From assembly GCF_016107325.1 (NCBI RefSeq), contig NZ_RCVT01000001.1, forward strand, positions 1,178,001 to 1,242,000: a stretch of 64,000 bases of DNA, read 5' to 3'. This stretch comes from Sphingomonas sp. MA1305. GTDB lineage: Bacteria; Pseudomonadota; Alphaproteobacteria; Sphingomonadales; Sphingomonadaceae. The notes beneath the pieces were generated by a model. It worked only from the letters and a program-made list of their open reading frames with translations, did no database searches and had not been told where the DNA came from. The translations under genes were made by a program, and so were the position numbers. Every line of letters begins with the position of its first letter. Position 1 is the stretch's first letter. Shown here one piece after another: positions 28,234 through 38,703 of the stretch.

Positions 28234-30108
28234 TCATACGAGGCGGCTTCCCTCAACCGCCTCGAGTCGCCGGACAAGCCAGCGTCGGTCGCGCGAAGCT
28301 TGTATGCACAAGACGTCGCAAACTTGCGCCAGTCGCGCCAGCACGTCGCCGACGACTTCCTGGCCGCTTCGCCCGGAGCCTGGCTGGACGACGCAGATCA
28401 GTTGGTCAGTACCTGCCACGGGCAGGTGTCGCAATGCGACGTAAAGCCGTCGAACGCCGTCAACGCCCACGACGGAGGCCACTGCGGCAGCATGCACGTC
28501 GTCCGTCAGTGGCCGAAGTTCAACGGCCTCGTCGATGCCTTCTGCCTCTATGCGGCGCTGCTCCGAAATGTCCTGCGCCTGCCGAAGCAGTGCGCGATAG
28601 CGACTGGCTTCCTCGCGCCGGCCTGCCCCCTCCAAATAGGCGATGATATGGTCGTACAGGCGATCGGCAACGCCGGGAAACCGCTCAGCCGCATGCTCGA
28701 GCAGCGGCAAGCCGGCGTCTTGTCCAGCATCGAGAAGAGCGATTCCCTGGCGCGACAGAGCCGGATCAGGATCGGCCACGACCTTGGCGACGTCGTGGAA
28801 CGCTGTCGCGCCGGCAATGGGACCATCGATTTGCTCGATCAGTTCTGCCAGTCGAAAGCGCCCGTCATCGGCAATTTCGCCGCGAGCCAAAGAATCCGAC
28901 AGCGCGGCGCGTTCGCTGATCGCGTCCTGCCGCTCCCGAAAGCGTTCCGCCCAGTGTGCGGCACAGCCCGCATGCCAATCATCGTCGAGCATCTTCGCAA
29001 TGGCGACTCGCGCTTCGCCCAGCAGGTCGAATGCAGAGCCGCCTGCAAGCGGCCGCGGAACGAACGGCTCCACACCCAAGGCCGCCAGACGCGAGGCGAG
29101 GCCGGGGTGCGTGTCGCCGAGGCCGGGCAGGCTTTCGAGTTCACGATCGATTGCGACCTGATCCTGATCGTCCGGCCCTTCCATGGCGCAGCCGCTTATC
29201 GCTGTCGGTGAGGTCGGCGGATCAGCCCTGAGGTGAGCCTGCTCCCAGACAGCGCGCCAGACCTGTTCGTGCCGAGCATGCTGGCAGGTCACCCGGAGCA
29301 ACGCGCGCGCCGCAACCTCCTTGCCCTCGGCGCTCGCCGCAATCCGGTCGGCCTCATACTCCTGCTGTCGGGCGAGAACGAAGCTGTAGGACGCGAACCA
29401 TGGGCCATACCAATCGAAAAAGCGTTTCAGCAGCCGAGCGAACACGCCGTCGGACAGCCTCTCCGCAATCTGGGACCAACGCCGTCGCACCCGGTAGACG
29501 AAGCCGGCGGAGCGACCGTGGGCGCCGATAAAATGGCCCATCTCGTGCGCGATGATGGCTCGGCATTCGTCAACCTGGGTCGCCTGTAGAAGAGGGGCGC
29601 CGATGAACAGCGTGTTGCGGTTACCGAGGCCGAAGCAGCGGGGCGATTGAACGATCGCTGCGTTAAGGCGGTCGATAATCCGTATCTCGTGAACGACCGG
29701 GCCGCCGGTCGTCCCTCGAACCTCCTCGACCAGCGCGAACAACGCAGGTGTTTGCGCAGGATGCACCGCGTGGCCCTCGGGCGGTTCCTCTCGAACCCAT
29801 AGTGCCCGTACGATCCCGACGGCCAGCATGCCGAATACAAAGAGTAGCTTGATCTCGAAACCGACCGCCTGCGGTGCGTAGATGATCAAGCCAACGCACG
29901 CGGCGGCAAGCCCTAGCGCGATTAGCACCAGGCCGCCGATCACCACATAGCCCAGCAATCCTGCGATCGCCACGCGTCGGCGGTAGGCGAGCGGATTCAT
30001 CTGCGCTTGCCGCTCGATACGCGCGACGAAATCGGTCATGTGCGGCGGAATGCCGACGACATTTCCCCACGCCGCCGCCGGCGCGTCCTGAACCCGGATC
30101 GTCTTCAT
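28234..30108 (-). CDS. Long M48-family membrane metalloprotease
   Basis: A 624-residue protein. Two or three hydrophobic segments lie near the N-terminus (about 48-105, including LLGYVVIGGLVLIALGLAAA), followed by an M48 peptidase domain with the zinc motif HEMGHFIGAH at about residues 187-196 and a downstream YEADRIAA glutamate. The C-terminal half (about 330-624) is much longer than in HtpX and carries helical, TPR-like material (YDHIIAYLEGAGRREEASRY). The role is probably envelope proteolysis. G+C is lower than in its neighbours: 60-base samples at 29401, 29821 and 28801 count 58, 57 and 60 percent. The ATG at 30108 has GGGGGTGG upstream. Confidence 0.85.
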   Translation of the reverse strand: MKTIRVQDAPAAAWGNVVGIPPHMTDFVARIERQAQMNPLAYRRRVAIAGLLGYVVIGGLVLIALGLAAACVGLIIYAPQAVGFEIKLLFVFGMLAVGIVRALWVREEPPEGHAVHPAQTPALFALVEEVRGTTGGPVVHEIRIIDRLNAAIVQSPRCFGLGNRNTLFIGAPLLQATQVDECRAIIAHEMGHFIGAHGRSAGFVYRVRRRWSQIAERLSDGVFARLLKRFFDWYGPWFASYSFVLARQQEYEADRIAASAEGKEVAARALLRVTCQHARHEQVWRAVWEQAHLRADPPTSPTAISGCAMEGPDDQDQVAIDRELESLPGLGDTHPGLASRLAALGVEPFVPRPLAGGSAFDLLGEARVAIAKMLDDDWHAGCAAHWAERFRERQDAISERAALSDSLARGEIADDGRFRLAELIEQIDGPIAGATAFHDVAKVVADPDPALSRQGIALLDAGQDAGLPLLEHAAERFPGVADRLYDHIIAYLEGAGRREEASRYRALLRQAQDISEQRRIEAEGIDEAVELRPLTDDVHAAAVASVVGVDGVRRLYVALRHLPVAGTDQLICVVQPGSGRSGQEVVGDVLARLAQVCDVLCIQASRDRRWLVRRLEAVEGSRLV

Positions 30109-30186
30109 GCCACCCCCCGATGTGGGGACTATCGTGGCGCGGTCTTTCGAGCCGTCAAGGGCAGGCAACGGTTTTGATGTGAAACC

Positions 30187-30711
30187 TCAGTCCGCGCGGC
30201 GCGCCTTGTTGAGCTTCTTCATCAGCATTTCGCGCTTCAGGCGGCTGATATGGTCGATGAACAGCACGCCGTTCAGATGATCGATCTCATGCTGCATGCA
30301 GGTGGCGAGCAGCCCGTCGAGGTCCTGCTCATGCGCCGCACCGGTTTCGTCCTGCCACTTCACGCGACAGCGGGCGGGGCGCTTGACCTCGGCATATTGC
30401 TCCGGGATCGACAGGCAGCCTTCGTTGTAGGTCGACAGCTCGTCCGACAGCGAGAGAATCTCCGGGTTGATATAGGCATGCGGCTTGCGGATCGGCTTGC
30501 CCTCCTCGTCCTCATCCTCCTGCAGGTCGATGACCAGGATGCGCTGGTCGATGCCGACCTGGATGGCGGCGAGGCCGATGCCGTGTGCGTCGTACATGGT
30601 GTCGATCATGTCCGCGACGAGGCTGCGCGTCTCGTCGGTGATCGCCGCGACGGGCTTGGAGACGAGGCGCAGGCGCGGATCGGGAACTTCGACGATGGGG
30701 AGGACAGCCAT
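30187..30711 (-). CDS. def: Peptide deformylase
   Basis: A 174-residue iron or zinc enzyme that removes the formyl group from new proteins. All three motifs are present: [11 protein letters not shown] (about 43-53), EGCLSIP with the metal cysteine near 98, and QHEIDHLNG with histidines at about 141 and 145. fmt, which adds the formyl group to initiator tRNA, lies 0.7 kb away on the other strand beyond recR, a common clustering. Confidence 0.97.
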   Translation of the reverse strand: MAVLPIVEVPDPRLRLVSKPVAAITDETRSLVADMIDTMYDAHGIGLAAIQVGIDQRILVIDLQEDEDEEGKPIRKPHAYINPEILSLSDELSTYNEGCLSIPEQYAEVKRPARCRVKWQDETGAAHEQDLDGLLATCMQHEIDHLNGVLFIDHISRLKREMLMKKLNKARRAD

Positions 30712-30757
30712 GGCGGGTCAGCTATGGCGCGGCGGGCGGGGCGTCAAGCCGGCGGCA

Positions 30758-31354
30758 TCACGCTACGGGGCGGCGGGCCCGCAGCGCCTGCGCCAGCGTG
30801 CCCTCGTCGAGATAGTCGAGTTCGCCACCGACGGGCAAGCCGTGGGCGAGCTGCGTGACCCGGACGGGAAAGCGCTCGATCCGGTCGGCGAGGTAATGGG
30901 CGGTGGTCTGTCCTTCGAGCGTCGCATTCATCGCCAGCACCACCTCGTCGATACCGCCCGCCTCGATCCGGCGGACCAGCGCGTCGATCGCCAGATCCTC
31001 CGGCCGGACACCCTCCAGTGCCGACAGGCGGCCACCGAGCACGTGGAAGCGGCCCGGAAACAGGCGCGAGCGTTCCAGCGCCCAGAGGTCGGCAACCTCC
31101 TCGACCACGCACAGCGAGCGCTGGTCGCGGCGCGGGTCCGCACAGATCGCGCAAGGATTGGCGGTGTCGACATTGCCGCAGGTCGCGCAGGTCTCCAGCC
31201 GCTCGTCGACCGCCTCCAGCGCGGCGCGCAGCGGACCGAGTGCGGCCTCGCGCTTCTTGAGCAGATGCAGCACGGCGCGCCGGGCCGAACGGGGACCAAG
31301 GCCGGGCAGACGCGCCAGCGCCTGGGTGAGCGCTTCGATTTCGGGAGACGCCAT
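30758..31354 (-). CDS. recR: Recombination mediator protein RecR
   Basis: A 198-residue protein of the RecFOR pathway that helps load RecA on gapped DNA. It has an N-terminal helix-hairpin-helix ([14 protein letters not shown]), a four-cysteine zinc finger ([16 protein letters not shown]), and a Toprim domain with [12 protein letters not shown] and the closing THYLADRI-type segment ([13 protein letters not shown]). It is divergent from fmt, with about 50 bases between the starts, and 46 bases upstream of def on the same strand. Confidence 0.96.
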   Translation of the reverse strand: MASPEIEALTQALARLPGLGPRSARRAVLHLLKKREAALGPLRAALEAVDERLETCATCGNVDTANPCAICADPRRDQRSLCVVEEVADLWALERSRLFPGRFHVLGGRLSALEGVRPEDLAIDALVRRIEAGGIDEVVLAMNATLEGQTTAHYLADRIERFPVRVTQLAHGLPVGGELDYLDEGTLAQALRARRPVA

Positions 31355-31407
31355 GGGGAACAGATAGGGGGTTGCGCCGCCCGCCGCCAGCGCGTTGAAG
31401 GTGCGCG

Positions 31408-32319
31408 ATGCGGATCGTCTTCATGGGAACTCCCGAATTCGCGGTGCCGACGCTGGAGGCGCTGGTCGCCGCGGGGCATCAGATCGTCGCCGCCTACAGC
31501 CAGCCGCCGCGCCCCGGCGGCCGACGGGGTCGCGAGCTCGTCCCCTCCCCCATCCAGCAGCGGGCGGAGGCGCTGGGCGTGCCGGTGCGCACGCCCGTAT
31601 CGTTGAAGGGCACCGAGGCGCAGGCGGCGTTCGCGGCGCTGGCGCCCGACGTGGCGGTGGTCGCGGCCTATGGCCTGATCCTGCCCAGGGCGGTGCTGGC
31701 GGTGCCGAAGCATGGCTGTCTCAACGTCCACGGCTCGCTGCTGCCGCGCTGGCGTGGAGCGGCGCCGGTGCAGCGGGCGATCCTGGCGGGCGATACGGAA
31801 ACCGGCGTCGGCATCATGCAGATGGAGGCCGGGCTGGATACCGGGCCGGTGCGGCTCGCGGGCCGCGTCGCGGTGGACCACAAGACCGCGGGCGAACTGA
31901 CCGGCGAGCTGGCGGCGCTCGGCGCGCGGTTGATGGTCGAGGTGCTCGGCGATCTCGACGCGCATCCCGCGGTCGCGCAGCCCGACGAGGGCGTCACCTA
32001 TGCCGCCAAGATCGACAAGGCGGAGGCGCGGATCGACTTCACGCAGAGCGCGGTCGCCGTCGAGCGGCTGGTGCGCGCGATGAACCCCGCCCCCGGCGCT
32101 TGGTTCGAGGTGCGGGGCGAGCGGATCAAGCTGCTCGCCTGCGACGTGCTGCCGTTCACCTTCCCGGGCGGCGCGGGCGAGACGGTCGACGATCGGCTGA
32201 CCATCGCCTGCGGCGACGGCGCGGTGCGGGCGACGCTGGTGCAGCGTGCCGGCCGCGGCGTGACCAGCGCCGAGGAGATGCTGCGCGGCTTCCCGATCCC
32301 GACGGACACCGCGCTTTGA
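31408..32319 (+). CDS. fmt: Methionyl-tRNA formyltransferase
   Basis: A 303-residue enzyme that formylates Met-tRNA(fMet) using 10-formyl-tetrahydrofolate. The start reads [13 protein letters not shown], and the catalytic core has [21 protein letters not shown] with the essential histidine and asparagine, followed by [11 protein letters not shown]. The C-terminal OB domain binds the tRNA. The stop overlaps the TTG start of truA. It works in series with the peptide deformylase encoded nearby. Confidence 0.97.
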   Translation: MRIVFMGTPEFAVPTLEALVAAGHQIVAAYSQPPRPGGRRGRELVPSPIQQRAEALGVPVRTPVSLKGTEAQAAFAALAPDVAVVAAYGLILPRAVLAVPKHGCLNVHGSLLPRWRGAAPVQRAILAGDTETGVGIMQMEAGLDTGPVRLAGRVAVDHKTAGELTGELAALGARLMVEVLGDLDAHPAVAQPDEGVTYAAKIDKAEARIDFTQSAVAVERLVRAMNPAPGAWFEVRGERIKLLACDVLPFTFPGGAGETVDDRLTIACGDGAVRATLVQRAGRGVTSAEEMLRGFPIPTDTAL

Positions 32320-33059
32320 CGCGGTTCGCGCTGACGGTGGAATATGACGGCCGGCCGTTCATGGGCTGGCAACGGCAGGCGCATGGCCCGAGCGTGCAGG
32401 GCGCGATCGAGGCGGCGGTGCTGGCGGTTACCGGCGAGGCGGCGGCGGTGCATTGCGCCGGACGGACCGATGCGGGCGTCCACGGCCTGGGGATGCGCGC
32501 CCATGTCGACATCGCCAAGCCGATCGCGCCGTTCCGGCTGATGGAGGCGCTGAACGCGCTGCTGCGGCCGGCGCCGGTGGCGATCCTCGCCTGCGACGTC
32601 GTCGCCGACGATTGGCACGCGCGCTTCTCCTGTCTGGGGCGCGCCTACGAATATCGCATCGTCAACCGGCGTGCGCCGCTGACCGTCGAGACGGGACTGG
32701 CGTGGCAGGTGCCGCAGCCGCTCGATGCGGCGGCGATGCAGGCCGGCGCGCAGCAATTGGTCGGCCGGCATGACTTCACCACCTTTCGTTCCGCGCATTG
32801 CCAGGCGGATTCGCCGGTGCGCACGCTCGACCGGCTGGAGGTGCAGCGCGCGGGCGAACGGGTGACGGTGTTCGCCGAGGCGCGCTCGTTCCTGCACCAT
32901 CAGGTGCGCTCGATGGTCGGCTGCCTCGCCCTGGTCGGCATGGGGCGCTGGTCGCCCGACGATGTCGGTATCGCGCTGGCGGCGCGCGACCGGGCACGGC
33001 TCGGCCTCAACGCGCCGCCCGACGGGCTGTTCTTCGTGGCCGCCGTCTACCCCGACTGA
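32316..33059 (+). CDS. truA: tRNA pseudouridine synthase A (positions 38-40)
   Basis: A 247-residue enzyme that makes pseudouridine in the anticodon stem of many tRNAs. The catalytic aspartate is D52 in [11 protein letters not shown], with the N-terminal [14 protein letters not shown] and the late [11 protein letters not shown] typical of TruA. The start is the TTG at 32316, which overlaps the fmt stop as TTGA. No ATG or GTG nearby gives the family N-terminus, so this rare start coupled to fmt is the best reading. It ends directly against the convergent RNA methyltransferase gene with no base between the two stops. Confidence 0.94.
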   Translation: MTRFALTVEYDGRPFMGWQRQAHGPSVQGAIEAAVLAVTGEAAAVHCAGRTDAGVHGLGMRAHVDIAKPIAPFRLMEALNALLRPAPVAILACDVVADDWHARFSCLGRAYEYRIVNRRAPLTVETGLAWQVPQPLDAAAMQAGAQQLVGRHDFTTFRSAHCQADSPVRTLDRLEVQRAGERVTVFAEARSFLHHQVRSMVGCLALVGMGRWSPDDVGIALAARDRARLGLNAPPDGLFFVAAVYPD

Positions 33060-34247
33060 TCAGCGGACGAAGCGCGCCGCCAGTTCGACATGCGTCGACC
33101 AGCGGAACTGGCCGACCGGCTGGACCCAGTCGAGCCGCCAGTCCTTGTCGACCATTGCCTTGGCATCGCGCGCGAAGCTGCTCGGGTTGCACGAGACATA
33201 GCCGACCACCGGCACCTGGCAGGCGGCGAGCGCCTCGACCTGGTCGCGGGCGCCGGCGCGCGGCGGGTCGAGGACGACCGCATCGAAGCGGTCGAGCTCC
33301 GCGACGGTGAGCGGGCGGCGGTAAAGATCGCGATGCTCGGCGAAGACGGGCCGCTGGGCGCGGCCGGCGGCCGCCTTGAGCGCGAACAGGGCGTCGCGCG
33401 CCCCTTCGGCGGCATAGACCTTGGCCGGCAGCGCAAGCGCGAAGGTGCCGAGACCGGCGAACAGATCGGCGACCGTCGCCGCGCCCGCCACCGCCTCGCG
33501 CATCGCGGCGACCAGCGTCGCCTCGCCCTCGCGCGTCGCCTGCAGAAAGGCAGCTGGGGGCAGCGGCACCGGCACGCCGCCGAGCGTGATCGTCACGCCC
33601 TGTGGCTCCCAGCGCGTCTCGGGACCGAGACCATCGTCGAGCGCGAAGCGGGCGATGCGATGCGTCTCGCAGAAGCGGGTGATCGCCTCGGCCGCGGCGA
33701 GCCCGTCCGCGCTGAGGCCGGTGACGAGCAGGTCGACGCCCTGGTCGGCGAGCGTCAGGTGGATGTCGGCGCGGCGGCGCAATTTGAGCCGCTGCAGCAT
33801 GCCGCGGAGCGGCGCGACCAGCGCGAACAGCTCGGGCGCGAGAATATGGCATTCGACGATGTCGACGATCGCATGGCTCTTGGCGGCGGTGAAGCCGATC
33901 AGCACACGCCCGCCCTTGGCCTCGGCGTGCAGCGTCGCGCGCCGTCGGGTGTTGGGCGGCGACAATGCCGGCGTGCGCATCGGCGCGGCAAGGCCCTGGG
34001 CGTCGAGCGCCGAGACGATGCGGTCGGTGCAGAACGCCGCGTAGCTGGCATCGTCGAGATGCTGCAGCTGGCAGCCGCCGCATTCGGGGAAGTGGCGGCA
34101 CGGCGGCTGCTGATGGTGCGGCCCCGCGATGACGCTTCCGTCGGGGGCAAGGCGGTCGCCGGGAGCGGCGAAGGCGGCATGGCGCCCGTCGGCGGTAATG
34201 CCATCGCCGCGGGCGGCGACGCGCAGGATCGTATCGGTATCGGTCAC
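33060..34247 (-). CDS. RNA uracil-C5 methyltransferase (RlmD/RumA type)
   Basis: A 395-residue SAM-dependent m5U methyltransferase acting on rRNA or tRNA. Four cysteines fit the family iron-sulfur cluster: C50, C56 and C59 (CRHFPECGGC) plus C133 (VECHILAP). The SAM fold has ADLFAGLGTFAL; DPPRAGA and the catalytic cysteine in YVSCNPSSFARD follow. The N-terminal TRAM domain is reduced. RlmD methylates U1939 of E. coli 23S rRNA, but paralogues act elsewhere, so I give no symbol. The GTG start overlaps the nnr stop (GTGA); this is the last gene of the six-gene run. Confidence 0.9.
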   Translation of the reverse strand: MTDTDTILRVAARGDGITADGRHAAFAAPGDRLAPDGSVIAGPHHQQPPCRHFPECGGCQLQHLDDASYAAFCTDRIVSALDAQGLAAPMRTPALSPPNTRRRATLHAEAKGGRVLIGFTAAKSHAIVDIVECHILAPELFALVAPLRGMLQRLKLRRRADIHLTLADQGVDLLVTGLSADGLAAAEAITRFCETHRIARFALDDGLGPETRWEPQGVTITLGGVPVPLPPAAFLQATREGEATLVAAMREAVAGAATVADLFAGLGTFALALPAKVYAAEGARDALFALKAAAGRAQRPVFAEHRDLYRRPLTVAELDRFDAVVLDPPRAGARDQVEALAACQVPVVGYVSCNPSSFARDAKAMVDKDWRLDWVQPVGQFRWSTHVELAARFVR

Positions 34248-35635
34248 GCGCCCGCTCTGGCGGCGGTGAGCGCGCTTGCCAAGTCATCGGCGATGAAGCT
34301 TTTCCCGCACAGGCGCGCGGCGCGGGCGTGCAGCCAAACGCCGGCGACCGCTGCGGCGAAGGGATCGGCGTGCGGAGACGCGAGCTGCGCGGCGATCGCG
34401 CCGGCAAGGACGTCCCCGGTCCCCGCGGTCGACAGCCACGGATTGCCGCCGGGCAGCAGCTCGGCACGGTCGGGCGAGGCAACGATGGTCGTCGGTCCCT
34501 TGAGCACGACGATCGCGCCCGATCGCCGCGCCGCGTCGCGGGCACGGTCGATCGCTGTTCCGTCGCCGTCGCCGAACAGCGCCTCGAATTCGCCGGCGTG
34601 CGGGGTCAGCACGATCCGGCCGCCACGGGCGCGCAGCGCCGCGGGCGTGACGAGATGCAGTGCGTCGCCGTCGACCAGCAGCGGGTGATCGTGGTCGGAA
34701 AGCACCGCGGCGACCCTGGCCCTGGCGGCATCGTCACGGCCGAGGCCGGGGCCGATGACGATGGCCCCGATCCGACGGTCGTGCAGCGCGGCGGGATCGA
34801 AGGGGCGATGGACGATGGCGGCGGGGCCGCCCTGCCCTTCGTCGCCGTAGAGCGCGACATAGCCGGCACCGGCGCGCAATGCCGCCTCGCCCGCCAGCCG
34901 CGCGGCGCCGGCCATGCCGCCGGTGACAATCGCAGCCATGCCGCGGCTGTATTTGTGCGAGGCCGGGCCGGGGTCGGGAAAGTGCGGCCTGGCTGCGACC
35001 GACACCGCCGGCTCCGCGATGGCGAGCCCGATGTCAATCAGCCGGACGGTCCCGCAACCGCGCGCGCCGGGTTGCAGGACATGCGCGGGCTTCACCACGC
35101 CGAGAGCGAGAGTCAGGTCGACCGCGGCATCACCGAGCCAGGGCGGCAGTTCGCCGGTGTCGGTCGTCATCCCGCTGGGCAGATCGACCGCGATCATCAT
35201 CCTCGCCGCGGCACGCAAACGGGCGAGCGGTGCGTCGATCGCGTCGACCAGTGGCCGCGTCGCGCCGATGCCGAGGATGGCGTCGACGACGATCGGTGCC
35301 GGTGCCGCATCTGCGAGCGGTTCGACCGGCCCCTGCCACTGCGCGCGGGCGCGGGTCGCGACGTCCGTACGCGCTTCACCGCTAGCGGCGACGCGGACGG
35401 CGTGCCCGAGGCGGCGCAGTGCGGCCGCGGCGACATAGCCGTCGCCGCCGTTGTTGCCGGTGCCGCAGAGGACCAGCACCTCGGCCGCGGTGGCGAAGCG
35501 ATGCACCGCCAGCGCGACCCCCTGCCCCGCCCTCGCCATCAGCGCGTCGGCCGTGACCCCGCCCGCGAACAGGCGCACCTCCACCGCCCGCATTTCGTCA
35601 GTGGCAAGGATCGGCCAGCCTTCGATCGGGATCAC
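34244..35635 (-). CDS. nnr: Bifunctional NAD(P)H-hydrate epimerase / dehydratase
   Basis: A 463-residue metabolite-repair enzyme with two fused domains. The N-terminal YjeF_N epimerase (about 1-205) has GTGNNGGDGYVAAAAL and AVDLPSGM. The C-terminal ribokinase-like dehydratase (about 215-463) has LTPHAGEFEALFG and the ATP/ADP site NPWLSTAGTGDVLAG. It rescues NADH and NADPH damaged by hydration. The ATG overlaps the lipoprotein stop, and the stop overlaps the next GTG. Confidence 0.95.
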   Translation of the reverse strand: MIPIEGWPILATDEMRAVEVRLFAGGVTADALMARAGQGVALAVHRFATAAEVLVLCGTGNNGGDGYVAAAALRRLGHAVRVAASGEARTDVATRARAQWQGPVEPLADAAPAPIVVDAILGIGATRPLVDAIDAPLARLRAAARMMIAVDLPSGMTTDTGELPPWLGDAAVDLTLALGVVKPAHVLQPGARGCGTVRLIDIGLAIAEPAVSVAARPHFPDPGPASHKYSRGMAAIVTGGMAGAARLAGEAALRAGAGYVALYGDEGQGGPAAIVHRPFDPAALHDRRIGAIVIGPGLGRDDAARARVAAVLSDHDHPLLVDGDALHLVTPAALRARGGRIVLTPHAGEFEALFGDGDGTAIDRARDAARRSGAIVVLKGPTTIVASPDRAELLPGGNPWLSTAGTGDVLAGAIAAQLASPHADPFAAAVAGVWLHARAARLCGKSFIADDLASALTAARAGA

Positions 35636-36039
35636 GGGCGGCCCCGCACGGTCGCGGGCAGGCGGTAGCGGTCGCCGGCGATCGTCACCTCGATACCGCT
35701 GTCGACGACACGGACGGCCGCCGGCTGCGCGCCATCAGCGGCCACCACGCCGCGCCCATCGTGGGTCACGAGCAGGCGATGGAAGCGCCCGTCGTCGGCA
35801 TGGCGCACGGTCAGCACCAGACCCGCCGCCGTCTGCGTCTGCTCCACGGTACAGGCGCGCGCCCATGCGGCATCGCCGTGCGCGCACAGGATGCGGCCGT
35901 CATCCTCCGCCGCGGCGCGCTGCTGTGCCTCGAAACCGGCCAGCGCCTGGGTATTGGCGGTGCGGTCGTCGCCGCGCGAACAGGCGGCGAGCAGGATCAG
36001 CCCGCCCGCCGCGACGACATCAGATGTCCGCAAAGACAT
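35632..36039 (-). CDS. Small hypothetical lipoprotein
   Basis: A 135-residue protein with a short lipoprotein signal: [20 protein letters not shown] gives a LAAC lipobox with the lipid cysteine at about residue 20. The rest has two cysteines (RILCAHG and RACTVEQ) that could pair in the periplasm, then mainly beta-strand-like sequence. I do not recognise it. Its start lies 20 bases inside the end of ilvD and its stop overlaps the nnr start, so it is embedded in the operon. The start is chosen for the signal peptide; an earlier in-frame ATG would bury it. Confidence 0.65.
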   Translation of the reverse strand: MSLRTSDVVAAGGLILLAACSRGDDRTANTQALAGFEAQQRAAAEDDGRILCAHGDAAWARACTVEQTQTAAGLVLTVRHADDGRFHRLLVTHDGRGVVAADGAQPAAVRVVDSGIEVTIAGDRYRLPATVRGRP

Positions 36040-37738
36040 GGGTTTCGGCGCGCGCTCCCGGATGGGTGACGGCGCCGCGCCAGGCTGGTCCGACGTTCTG
36101 GGCATAGCGCCACAATGCGCCCGACTGGTAATCGTTCATCCGCGGCCGCCACGCCGCGCGGCGATCGGCGAGCACGTCGTCGGCGACGAGCAGATCGATC
36201 GTCCCCGCCTCGGCATCGATGCGGATCGTATCGCCATCCTCGACCAGCGCGATCGGACCACCCTCCGCCGCCTCCGGGCCGACGTGGCCGATGCAGAAGC
36301 CGCGGGTGCCGCCCGAGAAGCGGCCGTCGGTGATCAGCGCGACCTTCTCACCCATGCCGAGGCCGTAGAGCGCGGCGGTGGTCGACAGCATCTCGCGCAT
36401 GCCGGGTCCGCCCTTCGGTCCTTCGTAACGGATGACGATCACCTCGCCCTCGCTGATCTCACGCGCCTCGACCGCGGCGAAGGCGTCCTCTTCGCGATCG
36501 AAGCAGCGCGCCGGGCCTTCGAACTGGAGGCGGTGCATGCCGGCGACCTTCACGATCGCGCCGTCCGGGGCGAGGCTGCCGCGCAGACCGACGACACCGC
36601 CGGTCGGGGTGATCGGGGTCCTGACGTCGTAGATCACCTTCTGGTCGGGATTCCACGTCACTTGGTCGATGTTCTCCCCAAGCGTCTTGCCGGTGACGGT
36701 CAGACAGTCACCGTCGAGCAGACCGCCCGCCAGCATCGTCTTCATCAGCATGTAGACGCCGCCCGCCTCGTACATGTCCTTGGCGACATAGCGGCCGCCG
36801 GGCTTGAGATCGGCGATATAGGGAGTCGACTTGAACGCCTCGGCGACGTCGAACAGGTCGAAGTCGATGCCCGCCTCATTCGCCATCGCCGGCAGGTGCA
36901 GCGCGGCGTTGGTCGAGCCGCCGGTGGCGGCGACGACGCGCGCGGCGTTGACGAAGGCGGCGCGGGTGCAGATGTCGCGGGGGCGCAGCTGACGCTCGAC
37001 CAGCTCCATCACCTGCGCGCCGGCCGCGACGGCGATCTGTTCGCGGCTGCTATAGGGGGCCGGCGTCATGTTGCTGTTCGGCAGGCTGAGCCCGATCGCC
37101 TCGCCGACGCAGGCCATGGTGTTGGCGGTGAACTGGCCGCCACAGGCGCCGTGGCCGGGACAGGCGACCTTCTCGAGTTCGTGCACCTCCGACAACGGAC
37201 AGGCGCCGGCGGCATATTTGCCGACCACCTCGAACACGTCGACGACGGTGACGTCGCGGTTCTGGAAGCGGCCGGGCAGGATCGAGCCGCCGTAGACGAA
37301 GATCGACGGGATGTTGAGCCGCAGCATCGCCATCATCATGCCCGGCAGCGACTTGTCGCAGCCGGCGAAGCCGACCAGCGCGTCATAGCAATGGCCGCGG
37401 ACGCTGAGTTCGACCGAATCGGCGATCACCTCGCGGCTGACCAGGCTGGCCTTCATCCCCTGATGGCCCATGGCGATGCCATCGGTGACGGTGATGGTGT
37501 TGAAGCGGCGCGGCAGGCCGCCGCCCTGCACCACGCCGGACTGCGCCGCGTCGGCCTGCGCGTCGAGCGTCGTGTTGCACGGCGCCGAATTGTTGCCGGC
37601 GCTGGCGAGCGCGACGAAGGGCTTGGCGATATCCGCCTCGTCGATGCCCATCGCGTAGTAATAGGAACGATGCGGCGCGCGTTCGGGGCCAACCGACACG
37701 TGGCGGCTTGGCAGGCGGGACTTGTCGAAACGGGTCAT
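36020..37738 (-). CDS. ilvD: Dihydroxy-acid dehydratase
   Basis: A 572-residue IlvD/Edd family iron-sulfur dehydratase, the third step of valine and isoleucine synthesis. Cluster cysteines are visible in [21 protein letters not shown] and [14 protein letters not shown], and the C-terminal [20 protein letters not shown] is a family block. Sugar-acid dehydratases share this fold. The SDR and GH130-like genes just upstream make a sugar-acid role conceivable, but the overall motifs favour IlvD. It lies 43 bases after the GH130-like gene. Confidence 0.87.
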   Translation of the reverse strand: MTRFDKSRLPSRHVSVGPERAPHRSYYYAMGIDEADIAKPFVALASAGNNSAPCNTTLDAQADAAQSGVVQGGGLPRRFNTITVTDGIAMGHQGMKASLVSREVIADSVELSVRGHCYDALVGFAGCDKSLPGMMMAMLRLNIPSIFVYGGSILPGRFQNRDVTVVDVFEVVGKYAAGACPLSEVHELEKVACPGHGACGGQFTANTMACVGEAIGLSLPNSNMTPAPYSSREQIAVAAGAQVMELVERQLRPRDICTRAAFVNAARVVAATGGSTNAALHLPAMANEAGIDFDLFDVAEAFKSTPYIADLKPGGRYVAKDMYEAGGVYMLMKTMLAGGLLDGDCLTVTGKTLGENIDQVTWNPDQKVIYDVRTPITPTGGVVGLRGSLAPDGAIVKVAGMHRLQFEGPARCFDREEDAFAAVEAREISEGEVIVIRYEGPKGGPGMREMLSTTAALYGLGMGEKVALITDGRFSGGTRGFCIGHVGPEAAEGGPIALVEDGDTIRIDAEAGTIDLLVADDVLADRRAAWRPRMNDYQSGALWRYAQNVGPAWRGAVTHPGARAETHVFADI

Positions 37739-37781
37739 GACGCAGGCCTATTGCGCAGGACCCGCCTCAAACGCAAGCTTG

Positions 37782-38696
37782 TTACGCGTAATAACGGATA
37801 CGCGCGCGGTGCAGCGTCCGATCCTCCAGCGAATAATAGAGGGAGATCATCCCGTCCTCGATGATCGTCGAGGCGGCGAAGGCGATGTCGGTCTTGCTGC
37901 GATCGACCGGTGGCGGCGGCAGGATGACGGGTTCGAGGCCGCGGCCGGTCACCTCAGTATAATCGGCCGAGAAGCTGATCCAGCCGATGCGCCAGCGCGC
38001 ATCGACCGTCGCGCCATTGTAGAACATCACCGGGTCGGCGCCGGGCAATTGGCAGATCGGCCCGGTCGACAGATGCCAATTGTCCCAAGCCCCGGCGCGG
38101 ATCGGAAACGGGTCGGCGAGCGACTGCCAGCGGTCGTGCAATCGGCTCGCCGCAGCGATGCCGACCCGCGAGGCACCGACCCCGCCCTCTTCCGCAGCGG
38201 CATATTCGTAGAACAGCCGCCAGTCGCCGGACGGCGTCTGCACGACGGTCGCTTCCTTGATGTTGCCCTCTCCGGGCGGGGCGGCGAGCACGATGCGCTG
38301 CTTGGTGAGCCGATCGAGCGACGGGCCGGTGGCGACGATCATCACGCCTTGCGCGCGTGCCGCATCGACCCCGGTGTAATAGACGACATAATGGCCGTCG
38401 GCATCGGTGACGACGGTTGGGTCCTCGCAGCCGCCGGCGTCCGCGTCCGCCGGATCGCTGCCGGGGCCGATCGCGATTGTCTGGTCGAGCGTGAAGTGCA
38501 GGCCATCATCGCTCCAGCCGCTGGCGATCAGCCCGGTCGGATCGTGCGGCCCGAGCGGATCGGGCACGCCGCGCACCAGGATGCGGTAACGGCCACCCTC
38601 CGCCCAGACAAAGGGGCTCATCAGGTCCATGCCATCGAGCGGCGAACCGGGCGCGATGGTGACGGCGTCGAGCTGTTCGACGGCATAGGTCGGCAT
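37782..38696 (-). CDS. GH130-like five-bladed propeller glycosidase/phosphorylase
   Basis: A 304-residue cytosolic-looking protein without a signal peptide. Blade repeats are visible, including GGCEDPTVVTDADGHYVVYY (about 90-109), a GNIKEATVV segment and repeated SDDGLHF or WRLFYEY strands. The EDP pattern with an adjacent aspartate is typical of GH130 beta-mannoside phosphorylases and related GH43/GH32-like propellers. The substrate is unknown. It follows the SDR gene by seven bases and may work with it on a sugar. The assignment rests on fold-like repeats rather than a full catalytic match. Confidence 0.6.
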   Translation of the reverse strand: MPTYAVEQLDAVTIAPGSPLDGMDLMSPFVWAEGGRYRILVRGVPDPLGPHDPTGLIASGWSDDGLHFTLDQTIAIGPGSDPADADAGGCEDPTVVTDADGHYVVYYTGVDAARAQGVMIVATGPSLDRLTKQRIVLAAPPGEGNIKEATVVQTPSGDWRLFYEYAAAEEGGVGASRVGIAAASRLHDRWQSLADPFPIRAGAWDNWHLSTGPICQLPGADPVMFYNGATVDARWRIGWISFSADYTEVTGRGLEPVILPPPPVDRSKTDIAFAASTIIEDGMISLYYSLEDRTLHRARIRYYA

Positions 38697-38703
38697 GATC
38701 GAC

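Noticed and set aside
36115..37864. Plus-strand frame opposite ilvD suggesting a second protein
   Set aside because: H/D/R/G-rich antisense product with no family resemblance; ilvD on the minus strand is complete with its iron-sulfur cysteines.
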